From assembly GCA_958298945.1 (NCBI GenBank), contig OY282608.1:64828951-64892950 (forward strand): a stretch of 64,000 nt of DNA. Reading direction: 5' to 3'. Shown in pieces: positions 1-12,420 of this stretch. This stretch comes from Atherix ibis. Lineage: Eukaryota; Arthropoda; Insecta; Diptera; Athericidae. Position numbers and translations under genes: made by a program. The notes under the pieces were generated by a model, which saw only the letters and a program-made list of their open reading frames with translations, had not been told where the DNA came from and made no database searches. Within the stretch, counting starts at the first letter, position 1, and each line of letters starts with the position of its first letter.

Positions 1-3000
1 TGTTGGTTTGTTGGTTTGTTGGTTTGTTTGCTTGTTGGTTTGTTGGTTTGTTGGCTTCTTGGCTTGTTGGTTTGCTGGTTTGTTGGCTTGTTGGCTTGTT
101 GGTTTGTTGGTTTGTTTGTTTTTTGGTTTGTTGGTTTGTTGGTTTGTTGGTTTGTTGGTTTGTTGGTTTATTTGTTTGTTGGTTTGTTGGCTTGTTAGTT
201 TGTTGGTTTGTTGGTTTGTTGGTTGTTTGGCTTGTTGGTTTGTTGGTTTGTTGGCTTGTTGGCTTGTTGCTTTGTTGGCTTGTTGGTTACTTAGTTTGTT
301 GGTTTGTTGGTTTGTTGGCTTGTTGGCTTGTTGGTTTGTTGGTTTGTTGGTTTGTTGGTTTTTTGGTTTGTTGGTTTATTTGTTTGTCTGTTTGTTGGCT
401 TATTGGCTTTTTGGTTTGTTGGCTTGTTGGCTTGTTGGTTTGTTGGCTTGTTGGCTTGTTGGTTTGTTGGTTTTTTGGTTTGATGGTTTGTTGGTTTGTT
501 GGTTTGTTGGTCTGTTGGTTTGTTGGTTTGTTGGTTTGTTGGTTTATTTGTTTGTTGGTTTGTTGGCTTGTTGGTTTGTATATTTGTTGGTTTGTTTGCT
601 TGTTGGTTTGTTGGTTTGTTGGCTTGTTGGCTTGTTGGTTTGTTGGTTTGTTGGCTTGTTGGTTTGTTAGTTTGTTGGTTTGTTGGCTTGTTGGTTTGTT
701 GATTTGTTGGCTTGTTGGTTTGTTTGCTTGTTGGTTTGTTGGTTTGTTGGTTTGTTGGTTTGTTGGTTTGTTGGTTTTTTGGTTTGTTAGTTTATTAGTT
801 TGTTGGTTTGTTGGCTTGTTGGTTTGTTGGTTTGTTGGTTTGTTTGCTTGTTGGTTTGTTGGTTTGTTGGCTTCTTGGCTTGTTGGTTTCCTGGTTTGTT
901 GGCTTGTTGGCTTGTTGGTTTGTTGGTTTGTTGGTTTTTTGGTTTGTTGGTTTGTTGGTTTGTTGGTTTGTTGGTTTGTTGGTTTGTTGGCTTGTTGGTT
1001 TGTTGGTTTGTTGGTTTGTTGGTTTTTTGGTTTGTTGGTTTATTTGTTTGTCTGTTTGTTGGCTTGTTGGTTTGTTGGTTTGTTGGTTTGTTTGCTTGTT
1101 GGTTTGTTGGTTTGTTGGCTTGTTGAGTTGTTGGTTTGTTGGTTTGTTGGCTTGTTGGCTTGTTGGTTTGTTGGTTTGTTGGTTTTTTGGTTTGTTGGTT
1201 TGTTGGTTTGTTGGTTTGTTGGTTTGTTGGTTTATTAGTTTGTTGGTTTGTTGGCTTGTTGGTTTGTTGGCTTGTTGGTTTGTTTGTTTGTTAGATTGTT
1301 GGCTTGTTGCTTTGTTGGTTTGTTGGTTTGTTGGCTTGTTGGCTTGTTGGCTTGTTGGTTTGTTAGTTTGTTGGCTTTTTGGTTACTTGGTTTGTTGGTT
1401 TGTTGGTTTGTTGGTTTGTTGGCTTGATGGTTTGTTGGTTTGTTGGTTTGTTGGGTTGTTGGGTTGTTAGCTTGTTGGTTTGTTGGTTAGTTGGTTTGTT
1501 GGCTTGTTGGCTTGTTGGTTTGTTGGTTTGTTGGTTTGTTGATTTGTTGGCTTGTTGGTTTGTTGGTTTGTTGGCTTATTGGTTTGTTGGTTTGTTGGTT
1601 TGTTGGTTTGTTGGTTTGTTGGTTGGTTGGATTGTTGGCTTGTTGGTTTGTTGGTTTGTTGGCTTTTTGGTTTGTTGGCTTGTTGGCTTGTTGGTTTGTT
1701 GGCTTGTTGGCTTGTTGGTTTGTTGGTTTTTTGGATTGATGGTTTGTTGGTTTGTTGGTTTGTTGGTCTGTTGGTTTGTTGGTTTGTTGGTTTATTTGTT
1801 TGTTGGTTTGTTGGCTTGTTGGTTTGTATGTTTGTTGGTTTGTTGGCTTGTTGGTTTGTTGGTTTGTTGGCTTGTTGGCTTGTTGGTTTGTTGGTTTGTT
1901 GGCTTGTTGGTTCGTTAGTTTGTTGGTTTGTTGGTTTGTTGGTTTGTTGGTTTGTTGGCTTGTTGGTTTGGTGGTTTGTTGGTTTTTTGGTTTGTTGGTT
2001 TATTTGTTTGTTGGTTTGTTGGCTTGTTGGTTTGTTGGTTTGTTGCTTTGTTTGCTTATTGGTTTGTTGGTTTGTTGGCTTCTTGGCTTGTTGGTTTGCT
2101 GGTTTGTTGGCTTGCTGGCTTGTTGGTTTGTTGGTTTGTTGGTTTTTTGGTTTTTTGGTTTGTTGGTTTGTTGGTTTGTTGGTTTGTTGGTTTGTTGGTT
2201 TATTTGTTTGTTGGTTTGTTGGCTTGTTGGTTTGTTGGTTTGTTGGTTTGTTGGTTTGTTGGCTTGTTAGTTTGTTGGTTTGTTGGCTTGTTGGCTTGTT
2301 GCTTTGTTGGCTTGTTGGTTACTTAGTTTGTTGGTTTGTTGGTTTGTTGGATTGTTGGCTTGTTGGCTTGTTGGCTTGTTGGTTTGTTGGTTTGTTGGTT
2401 TGTTGGTTTTTTGGTTTTTTGGTTTATTTGTTTGTCTGTTTGTTGGCTTGTTGGTTTGTTGGTTTGTTGGTTTGTTTGCTTGTTGGTTTGTTGGTTTGTT
2501 GGCTTGTTGGGTTGTTGGTTTGTTGGTTTGTTGGCTTGTTGGCTTGTTGGTTTGTTGGTTTGTTGGTTTTTTGGTTTGTTGGTTTGTTGGTTTGTTGGTT
2601 TGTTGGTTTGTTGGTTTATTTGTTTGTTGGTTTGTTGGCTTGTTGGTTTGTTGGCTTGTTGGTTTGTTTGTTTGTTGGCTTGTTGGCTTGTCGCTTTGTT
2701 GGTTTGTTGGTTTGTTGGCTTGTTGGCTTGTTGGTTTGTTAGTTTGTTGGCTTTTTGGTTACTTGGTTTGTTGGTTTGTTGGTTTGTTGGCTTGTTGGTT
2801 TGTTGGCTTGTTGGTTTGTTGGTTTGTTGGTTTGTTGGGTTGTTGGCTTGTTGGTTTGTTTATTAGTTGGTTTGTTGGCTTGTTGGCTTGTTGGTTTGTT
2901 GGTTTGTTGGTTTGTTGGTTTGTTGGCTTGTTGGTTTGTTGGTTTGTTGGCTTTCTGGTTTGTTGGTTTGTTGGTTTGTTGGTTTGTTGGTTTGTTGGTT

Positions 3001-4190
3001 GGTTGGATTGTTGGCTTGTTGGTTTGTTGGTTTGTTGGTTTGTTGGCTTGTTGGTTTGTTGGTTTGTTGGCTTGTTGGCTTGTTGCTTTGTTCGTTTGAT
3101 GGTTTGTTGGTTTGTTGGTTTTTTGGTTTGTTGGTTTGTTGGTTTGTTGGTTTGTTGGCTTGTTTGCTTGTTGGTTTGTTGGTTTGTTGGCTTGTTGGTT
3201 TGTTAGTTTGTTGGTTTGTTGGCTTGTTGGCTTGTTGGTTTGTTGGTTTTTTGGTTTGTTGGTTTGTCGGTTTGTTGGTTTGTTGGTTTGTTGGTTTGTT
3301 GGTTTGTTGGTTTGTTGCTTTGTTCGTTTGATGGTTTGTTGGTTTTTTGGTTTGATGGTTTGTTGGTTTGTTGGTTTGTTGGTCTGTTGGTTTGTTGGTT
3401 TGTTGGTTTATTTGTTTGTTGGTTTGTTGGCTTGTTGGTTTGTATGTTTGTTGGTTTGTTGGCTTGTTGGTTTGTTGGTTTGTAGGCTTGTTGGCTTGTT
3501 GGTTTGTTGGTTTGTTGGCTTGTTGGTTTGTTAGTTTGTTGGTTTGTTGGCTTGTTGGTTTGTTGGTTTGTTGGCTTGTTGGTTACTTAGTTTGTTGGTT
3601 TGTTAGTTTGTTGGTTTGTTGGTTTGTTGGCTTGTTGGCTTGTTTGTTTGTTGGTTTGTTGGTTTGTTGGTTTGGTGGTTTGTTGGTTTTTTGGTTTGTT
3701 GGTTTATTTGTTTGTTGGTTTGTTGGCTTGTTGATTTGTTGGTTTGTTGGTTTGTTTGCTTGTTGGTTTGTTGGTTTGTTGGCTTCTTGGCTTGTTGGTT
3801 TGCTGGTTTGTTGGCTTGTTGGCTTGTTGGTTTGTTGGTTTGTTGGTTTTTTGGTTTGTTGGTTTGTTGGTTTGTTGGTTTGTTGGTTTATTTGTTTGTT
3901 GGTTTGTTGGCTTGTTGGTTTGTTGGTTTGTTGGTTTGTTGGTTTGTTGGCTTCTTGGCTTGTTGGTTTGTTGGCTTGTTGGTTTGTTGGTTTGTTGGTT
4001 TGTTGGGTTGTTGGCTTGTTGGTTTGTTGGTTAGTTGGCTTGTTGGTTACTTAGTTTGTTGGTTTGTTGGTTTGTTGGTTTGTTGGCTTGTTGGCTTGTT
4101 GGCTTGTTTGTTTGTTGGTTTGTTGGTTTGTTGCTTTGTTGGTTTGTTGGTTTTTTGGTTTGTTGGTTTATTTGTTTGTTGGTTTGTTGG
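1..4190 (+). repeat. Higher-order repeat copy A (about 4.2 kb, left end outside window)
   Basis: This block aligns to 4,19x-8,9xx with a local offset of 4,192 at its start, 4,152 near 500-1,130, 4,144 near 1,500 and 4,200-4,224 near 2,300-3,100. All these offsets are multiples of 8, so the copies differ by whole octamers. Landmarks are TTTGCTTG at 27, GGTTACTT words at 285, 1,381, 2,317, 2,757, 3,581 and 4,045, and a word GTATATTTG near 577 that recurs near 4,729 and 9,601. GG register is constant throughout. No gene, promoter or other insertion is visible. Confidence 0.8.
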
Positions 4191-7100
4191 CTTGTTAGTT
4201 TGTTGGTTTGTTGGTTTGTTTGCTTGTTGGTTTGTTGGTTTGTTGGCTTCTTGGCTTGTTGGTTTGCTGGTTTGTTGGCTTGTTGGCTTGTTGGTTTGTT
4301 GGTTTGTTTGTTTTTTGGTTTGTTGGTTTGTTGGTTTGTTGGTTTGTTGGTTTGTTGGTTTGTTGGTTTATTTGTTTGTTGGTTTGTTGGCTTGTTAGTT
4401 TGTTGGTTTGTTGGTTTGTTGGTTGTTTGGCTTGTTGGTTTGTTGGTTTGTTGGCTTGTTTGCTTGTTGCTTTGTTGGCTTGTTGGTTACTTAGTTTGTT
4501 GGTTTGTTGGTTTGTTGGCTTGTTGGCTTGTTGGTTTGTTGGTTTGTTGGTTTGTTGGCTTTTTGGTTTGTTGGCTTGTTGGCTTGTTGGTTTGTTGGCT
4601 TGTTGGCTTGTTGGTTTGTTGGTTTTTTGGTTTGATGGTTTGTTGGTTTGTTGGTTTGTTGGTCTGTTGGTTTGTTGGTTTGTTGGTTTGTTGGTTTATT
4701 TGTTTGTTGGTTTGTTGGCTTGTTGGTTTGTATATTTGTTGGTTTGTTGGCTTGTTGGTTTGTTGGTTTGTTGGCTTGTTGGCTTGTTGGTTTGTTGGTT
4801 TGTTGGCTTGTTGGTTTGTTAGTTTGTTGGTTTGTTGGCTTGTTGGTTTGTTGATTTGTTGGCTTGTTGGTTTGTTTGCTTGTTGGTTTGTTGGTTTGTT
4901 GGTTTGTTGGTTTGTTGGTTTGTTGGTTTTTTGGTTTGTTAGTTTATTAGTTTGTTGGTTTGTTGGCTTGTTGGTTTGTTGGTTTGTTGGTTTGTTTGCT
5001 TGTTGGTTTGTTGGTTTGTTGGCTTCTTGGCTTGTTGGTTTCCTGGTTTGTTGGCTTGTTGGCTTGTTGGTTTGTTGGTTTGTTGGTTTTTTGGTTTGTT
5101 GGTTTGTTGGTTTGTTGGTTTGTTGGTTTGTTGGTTTGTTGGCTTGTTGGTTTGTTGGTTTGTTGGTTTGTTGGTTTTTTGGTTTGTTGGTTTATTTGTT
5201 TGTCTGTTTGTTGGCTTGTTGGTTTGTTGGTTTGTTGGTTTGTTTGCTTGTTGGTTTGTTGGTTTGTTGGCTTGTTGAGTTGTTGGTTTGTTGGTTTGTT
5301 GGCTTGTTGGCTTGTTGGTTTGTTGGTTTGTTGGTTTTTTGGTTTGTTGGTTTGTTGGTTTGTTGGTTTGTTGGTTTGTTGGTTTATTAGTTTGTTGGTT
5401 TGTTGGCTTGTTGGTTTGTTGGCTTGTTGGTTTGTTTGTTTGTTAGATTGTTGGCTTGTTGCTTTGTTGGTTTGTTGGTTTGTTGGCTTGTTGGCTTGTT
5501 GGCTTGTTGGTTTGTTAGTTTGTTGGCTTTTTGGTTACTTGGTTTGTTGGTTTGTTGGTTTGTTGGCTTGATGGTTTGTTGGTTTGTTGGTTTGTTGGGT
5601 TGTTGGGTTGTTGGCTTGTTGGTTTGTTGGTTAGTTGGTTTGTTGGCTTGTTGGCTTGTTGGTTTGTTGGTTTGTTGGTTTGTTGATTTGTTGGCTTGTT
5701 GGTTTGTTGGTTTGTTGGCTTATTGGTTTGTTGGTTTGTTGGTTTGTTGGTTTGTTTATTTGTTGGTTTGTTGGATTGTTGGCTTGTTGGTTTGTTGGTT
5801 TGTTGGCTTTTTGGTTTGTTGGCTTGTTGGCTTGTTGGTTTGTTGGCTTGTTGGCTTGTTGGTTTGTTGGTTTTTTGGATTGATGGTTTGTTGGTTTGTT
5901 AGTTTGTTGGTCTGTTGGTTTGTTGGTTTGTTGGTTTATTTGTTTGTTGGTTTGTTGGCTTGTTGGTTTGTATGTTTGTTAGTTTGTTGGCTTGTTGGTT
6001 TGTTGGTTTGTTGGCTTGTTGGCTTGTTGGTTTGTTGGTTTGTTGGCTTGTTGGTTCGTTAGTTTGTTGGTTTGTTGGCTTGTTGGTTTGTTGGTTTGTT
6101 GGCTTGTTGGTTACTTAGTTTGTTGGTTTGTTGGTTTGTTGGTTTGTTGGTTTGGTGGCTTGTTGGCTTGTTTGTTTGTTGGTTTGTTGGTTTGTTGGTT
6201 TGGTGGTTTGTTGGTTTTTTGGTTTGTTGGTTTATTTGTTTGTTGGTTTGTTGGCTTGTTGGTTTGTTGGTTTGTTGCTTTGTTTGCTTATTGGTTTGTT
6301 GGTTTGTTGGCTTCTTGGCTTGTTGGTTTGCTGGTTTGTTGCCTTGCTGGCTTATTGGTTTGTTGGTTTGTTGGTTTTTTGGTTTGTTGGTTTGTTGGTT
6401 TGTTGGTTTGTTGGTTTGTTGGTTTATTTGTTTGTTGGTTTGTTGGCTTGTTGGTTTGTTGGTTTGTTGGTTTGCTGGTTTGTTGGCTTGTTAGTTTGTT
6501 GGTTTGTTGGCTTGTTGGCTTGTTGCTTTGTTGGCTTGTTGGTTACTTAGTTTGTTGGTTTGTTGGATTGTTGGCTTGTTGGCTTGTTGGTTTGTTGGTT
6601 TGTTGGTTTGTTGGTTTTTTGATTTGTTGGTTTATTTGTTTGTCTGTTTGTTGGCTTGTTGGTTTGTTGGTTTGTTGGTTTGTTTGCTTGTTGGTTTGTT
6701 GGTTTGTTGGCTTGTTGGGTTGTTGGTTTGTTGGTTTGTTGGCTTGTTGGCTTGTTGGTTTGTTGGTTTGTTGGTTTTTTGGTTTGTTGGTTTGTTGGTT
6801 TGTTGGTTTGTTGGTTTGTTGGTTTATTTGTTTGTTGGTTTGTTGGCTTGTTGGTTTGTTGGCTTGTTGGTTTGTTTGTTTGTTGGCTTGTTGGCTTGTC
6901 GCTTTGTTGGTTTGTTGGTTTGTTGGCTTGTTGGCTTGTTGGTTTGTTAGTTTGTTGGCTTTTTGGTTACTTGGTTTGTTGGTTTGTTGGTTTGTTGGCT
7001 TGTTGGTTTGTTGGCTTGTTGGTTTGTTGGTTTGTTGGTTTGTTGGGTTGTTGGCTAGTTGGTTTGTTTATTAGTTGGTTTGTTGGCTTGTTGGCTTGTT

Positions 7101-8980
7101 GGTTTGTTGGTTTGTTGGTTTGTTGGTTTGTTGGCTTGTTGGTTTGTTGGTTTGTTGGCTTTCTGGTTTGTTGGTTTGTTGGTTTGTTGGTTTGTTGGTT
7201 TGTTGGTTGGTTGGATTGTTGGATTGTTGGTTTGTTGGTTTGTTGGCTTGTTGGTTTGTTGGTTTGTTGGCTTGTTGGCTTGTTGCTTTGTTCGTTTGAT
7301 GGTTTGTTGGTTTGTTGGTTTTTTGGTTTGTTGGTTTGTTGGTTTGTTGGTTTGTTGGCTTGTTTGCTTGTTGGTTTGTTGGTTTGTTGGCTTGTTTGTT
7401 TTTTAGTTTGTTGGCTTGTTGGCTTGTTGGTTTGTTGGTTTTTTGGTTTGTTGGTTTGTCGGTTTGTTTGTTTGTTGGTTTGTTGGTTTGTTGGTTTGTT
7501 GGTTTGTTGGTTTGTTCGTTTGATGGTTTGTTGGTTTGTTGGTTTTTTGGTTTGTTGGTTTGTTGGTTTGTTGGTTTCTTGGTTTGTTGGTTTGTTGATT
7601 TGTTGATTTGTTGGTTTGTTGGCATGTTGGTTTGTTGGTTTGTTGGTTTGTTGGCTTGTTGGTTTGTTGGTTTGTTGGCTTGTTGGCTTGGTGGTTTGTT
7701 GGTTTGTTGGTTTGTTGGCTTGTTGGTTTGTTGGCTTGTTGGTTTGTTGGTTTGTTGGTTTGTTGGGTTGTTGGCTTGTTGGTTTGTTGGTTAGTTGGTT
7801 TGTTGGCTTGTTGGCTTGTTGGTTTGTTGGTTTGTTGGTTTGTTGGTTTGTTGGCTTGTTGGTTTGTTGGTTTGTTGGCTTTCTGGTTTGTTGGTTTGTT
7901 GGTTTGTTGGTTTGTTGGTTGGTTGGATTGTTGGATTGTTGGCTTGTTGGTTTGTTGGTTTGTTGGCTTGTTGGTTTGTTGGTTTGTTGGCTTGTTGGCT
8001 TGTTGCTTTGTTCGTTTGATGGTTTGTTGGTTTGTTGGTTTGTTGGCTTTTTTGCTTGTTGGCTTTTTGGTTTGTTGGCTTGTTGGCTTGCTGGTTTGTT
8101 GACTTGTTGGCTTGTTGGTTTGTTGGTTTGTTGATTTTTTGGTTTGATGGTTTGTTGGTTTGTTGGTTTGTTGGTATGTTGGTTTGTTGGTTTGTTGGTT
8201 TATTTGTTTGTTGGTTTGTTGGCTTGTTGGTTTGTATGTTTGTTGGTTTGTTGGCTTGTTGGTTTGTTGGTTTGTAGGCTTGTTGGCTTGTTGGTTTGTT
8301 GGTTTGTTGGCTTGTTGGTTTGTTAGTTTGTTGGTTTGTTGGCTTGTTGGTTTGTTGGTTTGTTGGCTTGTTGGTTACTTAGTTTGTTGGTTTGTTGGTT
8401 TGTTGGTTTGTTGGTTTGTTGGCTTGTTGGCTTGTTTGTTTGTTGGTTTGTTGGTTTGTTGGTTTGGTGGTTTGTTGGTTTTTTGGTTTGTTGGTTTATT
8501 TGTTTGTTGGTTTGTTGGTTTGTTGGTTTGTTGGTTTGTTGGTTTGTTTGCTTGTTGGTTTGTTGGTTTGTTGGCTTCTTGGCTTGTTGGTTTGCTGGTT
8601 TGTTGGCTTGTTGGCTTGTTGGTTTGTTGGTTTGTTGGTTTTTTGGTTTGTTGGTTTGTTGGTTTGTTGGTTTGTTGGTTTGTTGGTTTATTTGTTTGTT
8701 GGTGTGTTGGCTTGTTGGTTTGTTGGTTTGTTGGTTTGTTGGTTTGTTGGCTTCTTGGCTTGTTGGTTTGTTGGCTTGTTGGTTTGTTGGTTTGTTGGTT
8801 TGTTGGGTTGTTGGCTTGTTGGTTTGTTGGTTAGTTGGCTTGTTGGTTACTTAGTTTGTTGGTTTGTTGGTTTGTTGGTTTGTTGGCTTGTTGGCTTGTT
8901 TGTTTGTTGGTTTGTTGGTTTGTTGCTTTGTTGGTTTGTTAGTTTTTTGGTTTGTTGGTTTATTTGTTTGTTGGTTTGTT
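4191..8980 (+). repeat. Higher-order repeat copy B (about 4.8 kb)
   Basis: This is the second copy of the first-region unit. Its first 3.2 kb matches copy A. Its last part (about 8.14-8.98 kb) matches about 3.35-4.19 kb of copy A at offset 4,792-4,800. Copy B is about 600 bases longer because it carries an extra block near 7.5-8.1 kb, described separately. It uses the same variant words in the same order as copy A, with scattered single-base changes such as GGATTGTT for GGCTTGTT. GG register does not change anywhere in this copy. Confidence 0.75.
7030..8030 (+). repeat. Internal 720-base duplication in copy B
   Basis: A segment beginning near 7,030 (GGGTTGTTGG, then a TTAGTTGG word and a GGCTTTCTGG word) and ending near 7,310 recurs at 7,750-8,030, an offset of 720 bases or 90 octamers. 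Copy A has the segment only once, near 2,830-3,110. The material between the two copies contains GATTTGTTGATTTGTTGG and GGCATGTTGG near 7,597-7,630. That pair is otherwise common only from 12.7 kb onward, so block B looks like a recipient of sequence from that family. Confidence 0.7.
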
Positions 8981-10445
8981 GGCTTGTTGGTTTGTTGGTT
9001 TGTTGGTTTGTTTGCTTGTTGGTTTGTTGGTTTGTTGGCTTCTTGGCTTGTTGGTTTGCTGGTTTGTTGGCTTGTTGGCTTGTTGTTTTGTTGGTTTGTT
9101 GGTTTTTTGGTTTGTTGGTTTGTTGGTTTGTTGGTTTGTTGGTTTGTTGGTTTGTTGGTTTATTTGTTTGTTGGTTTGTTGGCTTGTTGGTTTGTTGGTT
9201 TGTTGGTTTGTTGGTTGTTTGGCTTGTTGGTTTGTTGGTTTGTTGGCTTGTTGGCTTGTTGCTTTGTTGGCTTGTTGGTTACTTAGTTTGTTGGTTTGTT
9301 GGTTTGTTGGCTTGTTGGCTTGTTGCTTTGTTGGCTTGTTGGTTACTTAGTTTGTTGGTTTGTTGGTTTGTTGGTTTGTTCGTTTTTTGGTTTGTTGGTT
9401 TATTTGTTTGTCTGTTTGTTGGCTTGTTGGCTTTTTGGTTTGTTGGCTTGTTGGCTTGTTGGTTTGTTGGCTTGTTGGCTTGTTGGTTTGTTGGTTTTTG
9501 GTTTGATGGTTTGTTGGTTTGTTGGTTTGTTGGTCTGTTGGTTTGTTGGTTTGTTGGTTTATTGGTTTATTTGTTTGTTGGTTTGTTGGCTTGTTGGTTT
9601 GTATATTTGTTGGTTTGTTGGCTTGTTAGTTTGTTGGTTTGTTGGCTTGTTGGCTTGTTGGTTTGTTGGTTTGTTGGCTTGTTGGTTTGTTAGTTTGTTG
9701 GTTTGTTGGCTTGTTGGTTTGTTGGTTTGTTGGTTTGTTGGTTTATTAGTTTGTTGGTTTGTTGGCTTGTTGGTTTGTTGGCTTGTTGGTTTGTTGGTTT
9801 GTTGGTTTGTTGGTTTTTTGGTTTGTTGGTTTGTTAGTTTATTTGTTTGTTGGTTTGTTGGCTTGTTGGTTTGTTGGTTTGTTGGTTTGTTTGCTTGTTG
9901 GTTTGTTGGTTTGTTGGCTTCTTGGCTTGTTGGTTTCCTGGTTTGTTGGCTTGTTGGTTTGTTGGTTTTTTGGTGTGTTGGTTTGTTGGTTTGTTGGTTT
10001 GTTGGTTTGTTGGCTTGTTGGTTTGTTGGTTTGTTGGTTTGTTGGTTTTTTGGTTTGTTGGTTTATTTGTTTGTCTGTTTGTTGGCTTGTTGGTTTGTTG
10101 GTTTGTTGGTTTGTTTGCTTGTTGGTTTGTTGGTTTGTTGGCTTGTTGGGTTGTTGGTTTGTTGGTTTGTTGGCTTATTGGCTTGTTGGTTTGTTGGTTT
10201 GTTGGTTTTTTGGTTTGTTGGTTTGTTGGTTTGTTGGTTTGTTGGTTTGTTGGTTTATTAGTTTGTTGGTTTGTTGGCTTGTTGGTTTGTTGGCTTGTTG
10301 GTTTGTTTGTTTGTTAGATTGTTGGCTTGTTGCTTTGTTGGTTTGTTGGTTTGTTGGCTTGTTGGCTTGTTGGTTTGTTAGTTTGTTGGCTTTTTTGTTA
10401 CTTGGTTTGTTGGTTTGTTGGTTTGTTAGCTTGTTGGCTTGTTGG
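8981..10445 (+). repeat. Higher-order repeat copy C (partial)
   Basis: This is a third, incomplete copy of the first-region unit. It follows copy B closely from about 8,981 (offset about 4,800 to the start of copy B) and then loses colinearity near 10.4 kb. It contains the first register breaks in the window: a T-run shortened from six to five at 9,495-9,499 and again at 10,446-10,450. The word GTATATTTG at about 9,601 marks the same position as in copies A and B. Confidence 0.7.
9249..9376 (+). repeat. 64-base tandem duplication (eight octamers)
   Basis: The run ending in GGTTACTTAG occurs twice here, with GGTTACTT at 9,277 and 9,341. Copies A and B have one at the matching place (285 and 4,485). 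This is therefore a local gain of exactly eight octamers in copy C only. Confidence 0.75.
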
Positions 10446-10450
10446 TTTTT

Positions 10451-12420
10451 GGTTTGCTGGTTTTTTGGTTTGTTGGTTTGTTGGCTTGTTGGTTTGTTGG
10501 TTTGTTGGTTTGTTGGCTTGTTGGTTTGTTGGCTTGTTGGTTTGTTGGTTTGTTGGTTTGTTGGTTTGTTGGCTTGTTGGTTTGTTGGCTTGTTGGTTTG
10601 TTGGTTTGTTGATTTGTTGGTTTGTTGGCTTGTTGGTTTGCTGCTTTGTTGGCTTGTTGGCTTGTTGGTTTGTTGGTTTGTTGGTTTGTTGGTTTGTTGG
10701 CTTGTTGGTTAGTTTGTTTGTTGGCTTGTTGGTTTGTTGGTTTGTTGGTTTGTTGGCTTGTTGGCTTGTTGGTTTGTTGGTTCGTTGGCTTGTTAGTTTG
10801 TTGGTTTGTTGGCTTGTTGGCTTGTTGCTTTGTTGGTTTGTTGGTTTGTTGGCTTGTTGGGTTGTTGGTTTGTTAGTTTGTTGGCTTGCTGGTTTGTTGG
10901 CTTGTTGGTTTGTTGGCTTGTTGGCTTGTTCGCTTGTTGGTTTGTTGGTTAGTTGGTTTGTTGGTTTGTTGGTTTGTTGGTTTTTTTGTTTGTTGGTTTG
11001 TTGGTTTGTTGGTTTGTTGGCTTGCTGATTTGTTGGTTTGTTGGCTTGTTGGCTTGTTGGTTTGTTGGTTTTTTGGCTTGTTGGTTACTTAGTTTGTTGG
11101 TTTGTTGGTTTGTTGGTTTGTTGGTTTGTTGGCTTGTTGGCTTGTTGGTTTGTTGGTTAGTTCGTTTGTTGGTTTGTTAGTTTGTTGGTTTGTTGGCTTG
11201 TTGGCTTGTTGGTTTGTTGGTTTTTTGGTTTGTTGGTTTGTTGGTTTGTTGCTTTGTTGGTTTGTTGGTTTATTTGTTTGTTGGTTTGTTGGCTTGATGG
11301 TTTGTTGGTTTGTTGGTTTGTTGGCTTGTTGGTTTGTTGGTTTGTTGGTTTGTTGGTTTTTTGGTTTGTTGGTTTATTTGTTTGTTGCTTTGTTGGCTTG
11401 TTGGTTTGTTGGTTTGTTGGTTTGTTGGTTTGTTTGTATGTTGGCTTGTTGGTTTGTTGGTTTGTTGGTTTGTTGGTTTGTTGGCTTGTTGGCTTGTTGG
11501 TTTGTTAGTTTGTTGGCTTTTGGATTACTTGGTTTGTTGGTTTGTTGGTTTGTTGGCTTGTTGGTTTGTTAAATTGTTGGTTTGTTGGTTTGTTGGTTTG
11601 TTGGTTTGTTGGTTTGTTGGCTTGTTGGCTTGTTGGTTTGTTGGCTTTTTGGTTTGTTGGTTTGTTGGTTTGTTGGTTTTTTGGTTTGTTGGTTTATTTG
11701 TTTGTTGGTTTGTTCGCTTGTTGGTTTGTTGGTTTGTTGGTTTGTTGGCTTGTTGGCTTGTTGCTTTGTTCGTTTGATGGTTTGTTCGTTTGTTGGTTTT
11801 TTGGTTTGTTGGTTTGTTGGTTTGTTGGCTTGTTGGCTTGTTGGTTTGTTGGTTTGTTGGCTTGTTAGTTTGATAGTTTGTTGGTTTGTTGGCATGTTGG
11901 CTTGTTGCTTTGTTGGTTTGTTGGTGTGTTGGCTTGTTGGCTTGTTGGTTTGTTAGTTTGTTGGCTTTTTGGTTACTTGGTTTGTTGGTTTGTTGGTATG
12001 TTTGCTTGTTGGTTTGTTGGCTTGTTGGTTTGTTGGTTTGTTGGTTTGTGGCTTGTTGGTTTGTTGGTTTGTTGGCTTGTTGGCTCGTTGGTTTGTTGGT
12101 TTGTATGTTTGTTGGTTTGTTGGTTTGTTGGTTTGTTGGTTTGTTGGTTTGTTGGCTTATTGGTTTGTTGGTTTGTTGGCTTGTTGGCTTGTTGGTTTGT
12201 TGGTTTGTTGGTTTGATGGTTTGTTGGCTTGTTGGTTTGTTGGTTTGTTGGCTTGTTGGTTTGTTGGTTTGTTGGTTTGTTGGTTTGTTGGTTTGTTGGT
12301 TTGTTGGTTTGTTGGTTGGTTGGATTGTTGGCTTGTTGGTTTGTTGGTTTGTTGGCTTGTTGGTTTGTTGGTTTGTTGGCTTGTTGGCTTGTTGCTTTGT
12401 TCGTTTGATGGTTTGTTGGT
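10451..12420 (+). repeat. Octamer array, transitional segment without close tandem copy
   Basis: This is ordinary octamer array with no long colinear partner next to it. The part from about 10.95 to 11.9 kb, which contains GGTTAGTTCG near 11,156, TGTTAAATTG near 11,569 and GGTTACTT words, resembles 21.4-22.3 kb and 26.9-27.8 kb and more loosely 53.4-54.2 kb. Near 11,517-11,530 a one-base loss and a one-base gain compensate each other, so register is kept. At 12,045-12,049 one base is lost, giving GGTTTGTGG. No gene is seen. Confidence 0.7.
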
